Of a stretch of DNA of 13,728 nt, positions 1-6,740 are shown piece after piece (the first letter of the stretch is position 1; every line of letters starts with the position of its first letter). Origin of the DNA: an uncultured Erysipelotrichaceae bacterium (GTDB taxonomy: Bacteria > Bacillota_I > Bacilli_A > Erysipelotrichales > Erysipelotrichaceae); the NCBI GenBank assembly GCA_900314345.1, contig OMUX01000179.1, positions 1-13,728 on the forward strand, given 5' to 3'. The notes below the pieces were generated by a model. It searched no databases and had not been told where the DNA came from. It saw only the letters and a program-made list of their open reading frames with translations. The position numbers and the translations under genes are program-made.

Positions 1-11
1 CGTGCTCAGAT

Positions 12-39
12 AATATACCACACCTCAGCAGAAAAACAA
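12..39 (-). promoter_or_regulatory. Promoter reading off the left edge
   Basis: On the minus strand a -10 element TATATT (12-17) is preceded by TGG (18-20), which makes an extended -10. A weak -35 (TTGTTT, 34-39, spacer 16) lies upstream. It sits just past the nusG terminator, so it would start a separate transcript leftwards. In Bacillota the gene after nusG is usually rplK (ribosomal protein L11). That target is inference, because the gene is outside the window. Confidence 0.5.
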
Positions 40-56
40 CCACAATTTTTACATTC

Positions 57-86
57 AAAAACCGTCCATGCAGCGCACAGACGGTT
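57..86 (-). terminator. Hairpin terminator after nusG
   Basis: A perfect 7-bp stem (60-66 pairing with 80-86) has a 13-base loop that can add a small inner TGC/GCA stem. On the minus strand the stem runs into a short T tract (61-57). It begins about 10 bases after the nusG stop and fits a modest intrinsic terminator for the rpmG-secE-nusG transcript. Confidence 0.7.
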
Positions 87-95
87 CTTTCATTT

Positions 96-671
96 TCAGC
101 CTTCGACCTTCTCCAGATCGTTGTAGTTAATGTCAGTCGGTGTCTCACGGCCGAACAGCATCGTCAGCACAGAGGCAACCTGTGTCTGATCGTTCATGGA
201 ACTGATGCGTCCTTCCATGCCGGAGAACGGACCGGTCAGGATCTTGACGGTATCGCCGACCTTGAAGTCCACAACAACTTTCTTGTCGCTCTGGCCCATT
301 CTTCTCAGAATGGATTCCATTTCAACCGGTGCTACCGGGAACGGCTTGGCACCGCCGCCGGAAGATCCGATGAATCCTGTGACACCCGGTGTATTACGGA
401 CAACATACCATGCCTCATCCGTCATCTTCATCTCAACGAACACATAGCCCGGGAACATGTTCTTCATCTTCTCGACCTTCTTGCCGTTCTTGATCTCGAT
501 TTCCGGTTCCTCCGCAACAACGATGCGGAACAGGCTGTCCTGGATGCCCATGGATTCCACACGCTTCTCCAGGTTTTCCTTGACACGGTTCTCATGTCCG
601 GAATAGGTGTTGACTACATACCAGCGTTTTTCATTGGCGTCATCAATGACGGGCTTCTTGTTCTCTGTCAT
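96..671 (-). CDS. nusG: Transcription termination/antitermination factor NusG
   Basis: NusG binds RNA polymerase and modulates pausing and termination. The 191-residue product has the NGN domain (about residues 16-115, with RWYVVNTYSGHE at 16-27 and FPGYVFVEM at 73-81). A C-terminal KOW domain follows (about 136-165, FKVGDTVKILTGPFSG). An upstream in-frame start would add 18 residues lying inside secE. The ATG at 671 is preferred because the protein then begins MTENKK as expected for the family, and a GGAG lies about 8 bases upstream inside the end of secE. The secE stop and this start are 2 bases apart, so the genes are probably translationally coupled. A glycine-rich insert (GSSGGGAKP, 102-110) sits between the domains and is usual in Bacillota NusG. 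Confidence 0.97.
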   Translation of the reverse strand: MTENKKPVIDDANEKRWYVVNTYSGHENRVKENLEKRVESMGIQDSLFRIVVAEEPEIEIKNGKKVEKMKNMFPGYVFVEMKMTDEAWYVVRNTPGVTGFIGSSGGGAKPFPVAPVEMESILRRMGQSDKKVVVDFKVGDTVKILTGPFSGMEGRISSMNDQTQVASVLTMLFGRETPTDINYNDLEKVEG

Positions 672-673
672 GT

Positions 674-859
674 TCAGGCTCCGATGCCCAGTACTCTGAG
701 CAGATTGACGACCAGAAGGTCGCACAGAACGAAGAATAAAGCGAAGAATACTGTGAAGACCACTACTTCACCGGTTGCGTTCATTGCATCTTTTCTCTTT
801 GGCCAGCGGACACGCTTTGCTTCCTTGCGGATTCCGCTCCAGCTGAATGTCTTATCCAT
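674..859 (-). CDS. secE: Preprotein translocase subunit SecE
   Basis: SecE is the small membrane subunit that clamps SecY in the SecYEG channel. The 61-residue protein is the minimal one-helix form found in Bacillota. It has an amphipathic cytosolic segment with the conserved KRVRWPKRKD (residues 15-24), then one transmembrane helix (about 31-55). The start has a strong AGGAGG about 6 bases upstream and lies 10 bases after the rpmG stop. The gene sits between rpmG and nusG in the standard order for this cluster. Confidence 0.95.
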   Translation of the reverse strand: MDKTFSWSGIRKEAKRVRWPKRKDAMNATGEVVVFTVFFALFFVLCDLLVVNLLRVLGIGA

Positions 860-869
860 TTGAAGCCTC

Positions 870-1022
870 CTATTTCGTTTCTTTATGGAGCGTCTTCCTG
901 CCGCACTTCGGGCAGTATTTCATGAGCTCCAGTCTCTTTGTGCTGTTTTTCCTTGTGGAGGTCGTGTAGTTGTTTGACAGGCATACCGTGCATGCCAGAA
1001 TCACTTTCCTGCTCTTATCCAT
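870..1022 (-). CDS. rpmG: 50S ribosomal protein L33 (zinc-binding form)
   Basis: This is a component of the large ribosomal subunit. The protein has 50 residues when started at the ATG at 1022, which has an AGGAG about 9 bases upstream. A longer in-frame start would add 19 unrelated residues and is rejected. Four cysteines (C11, C14, C37, C40) form the complete zinc ribbon, so this is the zinc-dependent paralogue rather than the cysteine-free form used under zinc starvation. The conserved NYTTSTRKN (18-26) is present. It is the first gene of rpmG-secE-nusG and has its own promoter at 1050-1079. Confidence 0.95.
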   Translation of the reverse strand: MDKSRKVILACTVCLSNNYTTSTRKNSTKRLELMKYCPKCGRKTLHKETK

Positions 1023-1049
1023 AATGAAAAACTCCTCAAATGCCCCATT

Positions 1050-1079
1050 AATGTAGCACAAGCAGAGAATACGCGTCAA
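1050..1079 (-). promoter_or_regulatory. Promoter of rpmG-secE-nusG
   Basis: On the minus strand there is TTGACG (1074-1079), an 18-base spacer and TACATT (1050-1055), followed by the AGGAG and the rpmG start at 1022. The -35 is strong and the -10 matches four of six consensus positions. It lies between the histidine phosphatase stop and rpmG and explains separate transcription of the translation cluster. Confidence 0.6.
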
Positions 1080-1091
1080 CGCAGGATTTTC

Positions 1092-1709
1092 TTATTTTGC
1101 CACGTACTGGAACTCTGTTGGTTCACACGGTCCTGCAAGCATCCTGTATTCCCCGTCTTCAAAGACAAACTGCATGATCCCGCCGTTGGGGAAGATGGTC
1201 AGTCTGCCGCTTTCAAACACCTCAGAACGCACATGCAGCAGCGTCCGCATCAGATGCATGCCATAGGCACCATGCGATACGATCAGCACATGATCCCCGT
1301 CCTTGCACTGTGAAGTGATTTCACTGAACGTTCTGATGATCCTTTCCGATATTGTCTCCAGGCTGTCGCCGTCAAGATCCGTGAAATCCATGTCAGAATG
1401 TGCTGCAAGCTGATTCTGGATATCATCCACACGTTCCCCGTCCAGAAGCCCGAAGTCAAACTCCTTGAGTCCCTTCATGGGTATTGCCTGGATGTTTCTT
1501 CCCTCCAGCACCAGTGCAGCGGTATCCACCGCTCTTTCACTGCTGGAACAATATGCCCTGTCAATCTTCACATCCCTCAGAGCACTGCCGGCAATCCTGG
1601 CTTCCACGATTCCCTGCTTTGTCAAAGGACTGTCGCAGGATCCCTGGATCCTTCTTCTGACATTGAACAATGTCTGTCCATGACGGACATAGTAGAAGAA
1701 AACCTTCAT
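1092..1709 (-). CDS. Histidine phosphatase family protein (phosphoglycerate mutase-like)
   Basis: The 205-residue product belongs to the phosphoglycerate mutase/acid phosphatase branch of histidine phosphatases, which use a phosphohistidine intermediate. The RHGQT motif puts the nucleophile at H10 with R9. A second arginine is R59 (SSSERAVDTA), the likely acid/base is E83 (LKEFDFG), and the second histidine is H146 (VSHG). All expected catalytic residues are present. The substrate cannot be read from sequence; cobC/gpmB-like small-molecule phosphatases are the nearest description. Its ATG overlaps the stop of the upstream HAD gene by four bases (ATGA), and its own ribosome binding site is weak, so translation probably depends on that gene. 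Two phosphatases in one transcript suggest a shared dephosphorylation or salvage role (inference). Confidence 0.88.
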   Translation of the reverse strand: MKVFFYYVRHGQTLFNVRRRIQGSCDSPLTKQGIVEARIAGSALRDVKIDRAYCSSSERAVDTAALVLEGRNIQAIPMKGLKEFDFGLLDGERVDDIQNQLAAHSDMDFTDLDGDSLETISERIIRTFSEITSQCKDGDHVLIVSHGAYGMHLMRTLLHVRSEVFESGRLTIFPNGGIMQFVFEDGEYRMLAGPCEPTEFQYVAK

Positions 1710-2356
1710 AGCCAGCGCATTGCTTCCTTCAGGTTGCCTACCGTCCTGAACTTTGTCTCAGACAATTCATGCTTACGGTCCAGCACAAGGCTTGCAATGC
1801 CGCAGGCAGCAGCACCTTCCGCATCAGAAACGGAGTCGGTGATCTGCATGACATCTTCCGGCGCACAGCCGGATACTTCCAGTGCCTTGTTGAAGATTTC
1901 CGCATGCGGCTTGTATGCCTTCACATCATCTGCTGAGATGATGTCATTGACGTGCAGACCGTTTCTGCGCAGACAGATGCGTACATACTCTGAAGAATTA
2001 TTCGTCAGGATATACAGCGGAAGCCCGCACTGTTCAAAGAACGGCCTGACATCGGAAAACAATGTCCCGTACATCCAGAAATTGATGTTCAGCTGCTGAA
2101 TCTGCCGCAGATCATCCTTGAGCCCTTTTTCCCTGCTCAGTCTTTCCAGAAGACTCAGACAGAGTTCTTCTTCATTCACATAGGTTTCCCGGTATGCTTC
2201 CTCTTCCAGTCTTCCCAGATTGGAAAACCACCATTTCACAGCTTCTTTAGGATCAGAAAAGCTGCTGTTCTTCACCACGCGGCCGATCATTTCCTCCATG
2301 TCCGGACCGCCGATCTGAAGGATTGTACCTGTATAATCAAGAAATACTGCTTTCAT
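1706..2356 (-). CDS. HAD family hydrolase with an atypical DYTGT motif
   Basis: This is a 216-residue HAD-fold protein with a helical cap inserted after motif I (about residues 15-95). Motif I is D7-Y-T9-G-T11, motif II is T118-N-N, motif III is K149 and motif IV is D174-x3-D178 (TDSVSD). The nucleophile D7 and the magnesium-binding acids are present. The second aspartate of the usual DxD, which acts as acid/base in HAD phosphatases, is replaced by T9. Phosphonatases and dehalogenases also vary at that position, so the reaction should not be assumed to be ordinary phosphate ester hydrolysis. An AGAGGT lies about 7 bases before the ATG. The gene is first in a two-gene operon with the histidine phosphatase. 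Confidence 0.85.
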   Translation of the reverse strand: MKAVFLDYTGTILQIGGPDMEEMIGRVVKNSSFSDPKEAVKWWFSNLGRLEEEAYRETYVNEEELCLSLLERLSREKGLKDDLRQIQQLNINFWMYGTLFSDVRPFFEQCGLPLYILTNNSSEYVRICLRRNGLHVNDIISADDVKAYKPHAEIFNKALEVSGCAPEDVMQITDSVSDAEGAAACGIASLVLDRKHELSETKFRTVGNLKEAMRWL

Positions 2357-2370
2357 TCCATTACCTCTGC

Positions 2371-2386
2371 GAGGTGCATTATAACA
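2371..2386 (-). promoter_or_regulatory. Extended -10 promoter of the HAD/histidine phosphatase pair
   Basis: The minus strand carries a perfect TATAAT (2378-2383) preceded by TGT (2384-2386), a strong extended -10. No good -35 is present at the right distance (AATAAA is the nearest). The predicted RNA start near 2371 would leave a leader of only about 15 bases that still holds the AGAGGT ribosome binding site. Confidence 0.65.
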
Positions 2387-2460
2387 GGAACATCCCTTGA
2401 TTTATTGCCGGAATTTCAATGAAACCGTTACCACATGCAGGAAATTTCAGACGACGTGCG

Positions 2461-2536
2461 TGCATGTACGCAGAGGGAATGCAGATGTCTTTGCATGTAC
2501 CATGTATTGAGTACATTTGTAACTGTTTCAGAAACA
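2461..2536. promoter_or_regulatory. Candidate operator region upstream of the symporter
   Basis: TGCATGTAC occurs twice in direct orientation (2461-2469 and 2492-2500), 31 bases apart or about three helical turns. The second copy also pairs with GTACAT (2511-2516) as a 6-bp inverted repeat. A perfect 13-base palindrome TGTTTCAGAAACA (2524-2536) ends 6 bases before the -35 of the symporter promoter. These elements lie in the 259-base space between divergent genes and could bind a regulator. No specific regulator family was recognised. Confidence 0.4.
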
Positions 2537-2542
2537 TTTTCA

Positions 2543-2571
2543 TTGACACTGCATTCATCAAGGCATACCGT
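2543..2571 (+). promoter_or_regulatory. Promoter of the alanine/glycine symporter gene
   Basis: A perfect -35 TTGACA (2543-2548) is followed at 17 bases by TACCGT (2566-2571), a weak -10 with three of six matches. A strong -35 with a weak -10 would fit a promoter needing an activator. The predicted leader is about 38 bases and contains AAGGGGAGG just before the ATG. There is no room for a glycine riboswitch. Confidence 0.5.
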
Positions 2572-2615
2572 TTCAGTATGCAGTTTGTCAGGTTTGCACA
2601 AAGGGGAGGCACAGC

Positions 2616-3995
2616 ATGACAGAAGCGATTGATGCAGTACTCGTCAAGATGATCGGGTTCTTGTTCGGGCCCATCATGCTGGTGGTTTATTTTGCCGTCG
2701 GCATCTTTTTCACCATACGCCTGCATGGCGTTCAGTTTGCCTGGTTCAAAACAGCATTCCGGGAGTGTGTGCTCAACATCCGCGGACGCACCGGAAAGAA
2801 TGAAACCGGACAGATTCAAAGCTTCAAGGCACTGGCAACCGCACTTGCCGGATGTGTCGGGAACGGAAATGTTGCAGGTGTCGCCTATGCAATCGCTGTT
2901 GGCGGACCTGGCGCCGTGTTCTGGATGTGGCTTGCCGCATTGTTCGGCATGGCCACCAAGTTTGCCGAAATCACCCTGGCAATGCACTTCCGTGAAAAGG
3001 ACGAAGACGGAAACTACCGCGGCGGTGTCATGTATATCCTGTCAAGAGGCATGAAGCACAAGAAGATCGGTGCCGTACTTGGCGGTGCATTCGCTGTATT
3101 CACCATCATTGTTTCCCTGGTATCCTGCGGATGCCTGCAGGGCAATACCATCCAGGCTGCCCTTGAGATTGTGACGCCAATCAATCCATGGATCACCATG
3201 ATCATCTGCATGGCAGTCGACGGTCTTGTTATCTTCGGCGGCCTGACGAGGATCTCCGATACCATGGCATATCTCACACCGTTCATGGCACTGGTCTACA
3301 TCTTCTTCTGCATCATCATCCTTGGCATGCATGCAACACAGATCCCTGCAGCATTTGCCTATATCTTCCGTTCCGCCTTCCAGGGCGATGCCATCATCGG
3401 CGGCGTGAGCGGCGCCACCATGATGATCGCCATGCGCCAGGGTGTAGCCCGCGGCGTCTTCTCCAATGAAGCAGGCACCGGAAGCTCCGCCATCGTCCAC
3501 GCAACTGCAAAGACAAACGAGCCTGTCAGACAGAGCCTCTACGGCATCATCGAAGTCTTCTTCGATACCATCGTGGTCTGCACATTCACAGCACTTGTCA
3601 TCATGGTCACCGGTGTCTGGAACAGCGGCATCACCAACGGAACCGTTCTGGCAGCCAATGCCTTTACAGGATCCCTTGGCACATTCGGCACATGGATCCT
3701 CATCATCTGTCTGATCATGCTGTGCACTTCCACATTCCTTGGCTGGTCCACCTATGGTGAAGCAGCGTTTGCCTATCTCTTCGGTGCACACAAGGTCAGC
3801 ATCTACCGTCTGATTCATATGATCATCGTCGGTGCCGGTGCCCTGATCTCCGTACAGATCATGTGGGATGCCGCAGACACGGCAAACGGCCTCATGGCTC
3901 TGCCGAACCTGTTCTCCCTGTTCCTGTTCTCATCCGTCATCGTCAAGGATGCCAACGACTTCTTCACCAGGTACAAAGAAGAACACAAAGACTGA
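2616..3995 (+). CDS. Alanine or glycine:cation symporter (AGCS family)
   Basis: This is a polytopic membrane transporter that imports alanine or glycine with sodium or protons. Its 459 residues match the usual family length. Family motifs visible in order are GNGNVAGVA (82-90), GGPGAVFWMW (96-105), RQGVARGVFSNEAGTG (274-289) and DTANGLMALPNLFSL (421-435). About ten to eleven hydrophobic segments can be counted, the first at about 12-35. A basic/acidic tail (KEEHKD) ends the protein. The start has a very strong AAGGGGAGG 6 to 8 bases upstream. The gene is a single transcription unit between its own promoter and a terminator. Substrate choice between alanine, glycine and related small amino acids cannot be settled from the sequence. 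Confidence 0.95.
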   Translation: MTEAIDAVLVKMIGFLFGPIMLVVYFAVGIFFTIRLHGVQFAWFKTAFRECVLNIRGRTGKNETGQIQSFKALATALAGCVGNGNVAGVAYAIAVGGPGAVFWMWLAALFGMATKFAEITLAMHFREKDEDGNYRGGVMYILSRGMKHKKIGAVLGGAFAVFTIIVSLVSCGCLQGNTIQAALEIVTPINPWITMIICMAVDGLVIFGGLTRISDTMAYLTPFMALVYIFFCIIILGMHATQIPAAFAYIFRSAFQGDAIIGGVSGATMMIAMRQGVARGVFSNEAGTGSSAIVHATAKTNEPVRQSLYGIIEVFFDTIVVCTFTALVIMVTGVWNSGITNGTVLAANAFTGSLGTFGTWILIICLIMLCTSTFLGWSTYGEAAFAYLFGAHKVSIYRLIHMIIVGAGALISVQIMWDAADTANGLMALPNLFSLFLFSSVIVKDANDFFTRYKEEHKD

Positions 3996-4003
3996 ACTAT
4001 TTT

Positions 4004-4052
4004 AAAACAGCATGGTGACGATCCCTTAAGGATTGCCTCCATGCTGTTTTTC
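4004..4052. terminator. Bidirectional terminator between convergent genes
   Basis: A perfect 12-bp stem AAAACAGCATGG (4004-4015) pairs with 4039-4050, and the loop holds a second small stem ATCC/GGAT (4021-4024 with 4030-4033). It is T-rich on the plus strand after the stem and ends in TTTTAAAA on the minus strand. It sits just after the symporter stop and just after the stop of the small minus-strand gene, so it can serve both. Confidence 0.85.
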
Positions 4053-4054
4053 AT

Positions 4055-4234
4055 TCACTTCTGTTTCTTTTCCAGGATGATGCCGACGATATAGCCGATG
4101 ACCGTTCCAAGCACCAGAACGATCAGTCCGTACAGGATCTTCCCGAAGGCACCGCAGGCTGCCATGCCCAGGGCACCTGCCGCCATTCCCCACACAAGTG
4201 CCTGCTGCCTTGTGTTTACTTTCCTGTCACTCAC
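4055..4234 (-). CDS. Small two-helix membrane protein, GTG start
   Basis: I do not recognise this 59-residue protein. It begins VSDRKVNTRQQ, has two hydrophobic segments (about 12-30, rich in Ala/Gly, and 34-54, with Gly spacing GTVIGYIVG) and ends in basic EKKQK. The GTG start overlaps the stop of the alpha/beta hydrolase by four bases (GTGA). A GAGGT lies about 10 bases upstream inside that gene, which is the main support that it is translated. The terminator follows immediately. It could be a small accessory subunit of the exporter encoded in the same operon, but that is inference from position only. Confidence 0.65.
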   Translation of the reverse strand: MSDRKVNTRQQALVWGMAAGALGMAACGAFGKILYGLIVLVLGTVIGYIVGIILEKKQK

Positions 4235-5061
4235 GTTTCACTGACCTCTTCGATCCAGCGGGTGACATCCTCTGCCAGCTGCATCCTGCAGTTGTCAAAG
4301 CCATGGCCTGCATGATACAGGATTTTCCTGTGGTTGGCAGATGTTCCCTGTGCCTCCAGTTTTTCCCACAGCGGTTCCACCATCAGCTCCGGCTGGGCAA
4401 CGGCATCCACAGTACCGCCGATGATCAGGAAGTTCCTGTCCTTCAGAGTCTCTGCCGCATTGGTGAATTCCCACTTTCTCCAGTGTTCACCGGAATCCTT
4501 CCATAAAGCATCCGGATCTGTATGCAGGAACTTTGCCTCACCATAGATCAGCTCATTCAGGAATGCGGTATCCTGGCGTTTCCATGCAGGTGCGTGATCA
4601 TACGGTGCTATCACCGCAGCACCCTTGATGAACGGAAGGTCCTTCATGGCATTGATTACCGTATTACCACCGTTGGAATGGCCGAAGATGAACACATTCT
4701 CCGGATCAATGTGATACTTTCTCACTGCTTCTTCGGATACTGCATACCTTGCGGTTTCAACAGCATCCTCAATGCAATGGCTGAAGGAATACTCTCCTTC
4801 GGAACCCCAGGCTCCACGATGGAAGATGCGGATCACCACACAGCCTGCTCTGCGGAAATCCTGTGCCAGATCATCATTGACTGCTGTTCCCGGTATGCCA
4901 TGGAACATGCATACACATGGTCTTGGCTTTGCATAGATGCCGCCCGGCACGTACACTTCACCAAAGACACGGGATCCTTTCACCTCAAGAATCAGTTCGT
5001 CATAATACGGCAGTGTCTTGTCTTCATAGTCCGGTTCCTGCAATGTATTCTTCCAGTTCAT
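4231..5061 (-). CDS. Alpha/beta hydrolase, probable serine esterase or peptidase-like
   Basis: This 276-residue cytosolic protein has the alpha/beta hydrolase fold. An oxyanion-hole HGIPG is at 54-58, the nucleophile elbow is GHSNGG with S129, and the acid is probably D219 (GGTVDAVA). The base is probably H253 (HAGHGF). The insert between 155 and 200 is likely the lid. The order and spacing resemble dienelactone hydrolase/acylaminoacyl peptidase-type enzymes rather than secreted lipases, and no signal peptide is visible. The start follows AAGAGGT at about 6 bases and lies 26 bases after the ABC subunit stop, so the genes are probably cotranscribed. The substrate is unknown. A role with the exported compound, such as ester or amide cleavage, is a guess from context. 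Confidence 0.85.
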   Translation of the reverse strand: MNWKNTLQEPDYEDKTLPYYDELILEVKGSRVFGEVYVPGGIYAKPRPCVCMFHGIPGTAVNDDLAQDFRRAGCVVIRIFHRGAWGSEGEYSFSHCIEDAVETARYAVSEEAVRKYHIDPENVFIFGHSNGGNTVINAMKDLPFIKGAAVIAPYDHAPAWKRQDTAFLNELIYGEAKFLHTDPDALWKDSGEHWRKWEFTNAAETLKDRNFLIIGGTVDAVAQPELMVEPLWEKLEAQGTSANHRKILYHAGHGFDNCRMQLAEDVTRWIEEVSET

Positions 5062-5087
5062 GATTCACCTCTTGCTCTGCAATTATC

Positions 5088-6740
5088 TTAATCCTTCAGA
5101 AGGCTTTCCGCATCTCTTCCAACCGGGATCCTTCTTCCTCCGTGCTTTTCATACAGACGGTGAGAGATGGAAAGCACCGTGCGGTTTTCTCCTGCCTTCT
5201 GCAAGGCATTCATCACCTGTTCCTCCGTTGCTGAATCAAGGCTTGCCGTGATTTCATCCAGCAGCATGATCCTTGGTTTTCTGACCACTGCCCTTGCAAT
5301 GGAAAGAAGCTGCTGCTGGCCCTGGGAGAACAGGGAAGAGGAATACGGTGTATCCATGCCCTGCGGGAGTTTGTCAATGACATCCTGCAGGCCGCAGAGC
5401 TTCAGTGCTTCCTTCACTTGTTCTTCACTGATCGCCGGATCATTCAGGCTGATCTGATCCCTGATGGTTCCCTCAACCGGATGGAAGCTCTGCTCCACGG
5501 TTGCCATGATCTGCCTGTCCTTTTCATTGAAGCAGACAGGATCCATGCCATAGACACGGACGCTTCCTGTCTGCGGTTCATACAGACCGTTGAGCAGACG
5601 GAAAATGGTGCTCTTGCCGCAGCCTGTGCGTCCGATGAGTGAAGCATTCTCCCCGCTTTCAAGCCGCATGGAGAAATCCTGCAGCACAGGCTGATCCTGT
5701 GCATAGCCAAAGCTGACATCTGTCAGCTCCAGTGCCGGTTTTGCAAAATCCGCCTGCTGATCTTCTGTCAAAGGTCTTTCTTCCGTATTCATGAAGGCAG
5801 TGATGCGGCTGATGCCTGCCGCTGCACTCTGGATGTTCTGAATCTCCATGCCGATGCTCTCTAACGGTGTGAATACTTTCCCCACATAGGCAATGACAGC
5901 CACTGCTGTGCCGGCACTCATGCCGAACAATGACTGCATGTTTCCGCCCTTTGCCGAGGCAAGCATCATCAGTCCCGTGATCACGGCACTGACTTCAATG
6001 ACAATCGGAGAGTAGATGGAATCATACAGATTGGAACGGTCTGTTGCCCGGAAGCTTTCTTCAATGGACTGACTGTACCGCCGGAACATCCAGTCATGAA
6101 GGTGATAGACACGGATGGTCCTGCCGTTGCGCAGTGTTTCCGGAAGGATTCTGCTGGTTCTTCCTACGGCCGCACGGTTTTCCTTCTGTGCCTTGAGCAT
6201 GTTCTTCTGGAATTTCCTTGTCATAAGAAACAAGAGCGGCAATGCAATGCACAGAAGATATCCAAGGCCTCTTGCCTTCTGAAAGACAACAACCATGATC
6301 GAAATAATGGACAAGGCATCAGAAAACATGGAGATGATGCCTTCGTCAAACAGATCCTCCACGGTATCCACGTCGTTTGTGAAAAGGGAAACCGTATCTC
6401 CTGCTTCATGAGAGATGAAGAAGCCTGAGGGAAGCACATTGAGCTTCTGTGCCATCTGTGAGCGCAGTGTATGGGTGATCTTCTGTCCGAACAGGGCAAT
6501 CAGTCCCTGCTGCAATGCCTCCAGAAGACTGGCAAGGATCAAAAGCAGCACATACCTTGCGATCAACGAACCATCCGCTGCCTGCCCCTTGGCCAGAGCA
6601 TCCACGATCTCCCCAAGGATTAACGGCGGAAGCACGGCAATGACAGCACAGGCAATGATTGACACAAGCATGAGGATTGCAATCAACGGATTCTTCCTGA
6701 TGCATTTCCACAGGGAATCCTGCAGTCTGTATTCACGCAT
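5088..6740 (-). CDS. ABC exporter half-transporter, subunit with the consensus Walker B
   Basis: This 550-residue protein has an N-terminal six-helix membrane domain (about 15-310) and an ATPase domain (about 335-550). Walker A is GRTGCGKST (370-378), the Q-loop is Q417, the signature is FSQGQ (471-475), Walker B is IMLLDE (491-496) and the switch histidine is H527. The catalytic glutamate E496 is present, but the signature differs from the usual LSGGQ. The ATG at 6740 is chosen because GGGAGG lies 8 bases upstream; a start 10 codons earlier lacks this. It overlaps the partner gene by 8 bases. The region after H527 is only 23 residues long and lacks the usual D-x-I-x-V-x-x-x-G tail, so the C terminus is short. 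It is the likely partner of the neighbouring ABC subunit, with unknown substrate. Confidence 0.92.
   Translation of the reverse strand: MREYRLQDSLWKCIRKNPLIAILMLVSIIACAVIAVLPPLILGEIVDALAKGQAADGSLIARYVLLLILASLLEALQQGLIALFGQKITHTLRSQMAQKLNVLPSGFFISHEAGDTVSLFTNDVDTVEDLFDEGIISMFSDALSIISIMVVVFQKARGLGYLLCIALPLLFLMTRKFQKNMLKAQKENRAAVGRTSRILPETLRNGRTIRVYHLHDWMFRRYSQSIEESFRATDRSNLYDSIYSPIVIEVSAVITGLMMLASAKGGNMQSLFGMSAGTAVAVIAYVGKVFTPLESIGMEIQNIQSAAAGISRITAFMNTEERPLTEDQQADFAKPALELTDVSFGYAQDQPVLQDFSMRLESGENASLIGRTGCGKSTIFRLLNGLYEPQTGSVRVYGMDPVCFNEKDRQIMATVEQSFHPVEGTIRDQISLNDPAISEEQVKEALKLCGLQDVIDKLPQGMDTPYSSSLFSQGQQQLLSIARAVVRKPRIMLLDEITASLDSATEEQVMNALQKAGENRTVLSISHRLYEKHGGRRIPVGRDAESLLKD

Noticed and set aside
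2357..2615. Possible glycine riboswitch before the AGCS symporter, as seen in many Bacillota
   Set aside because: The predicted leader is only about 38 bases and I see no glycine aptamer core. The 259-base space shows promoters and short repeats only.
3042..3818. A 258-residue minus-strand open frame opposite the symporter
   Set aside because: Its composition (very high Asp, Cys, His, Gly) is what antisense of a membrane protein gene gives, and it has no ribosome binding site logic.
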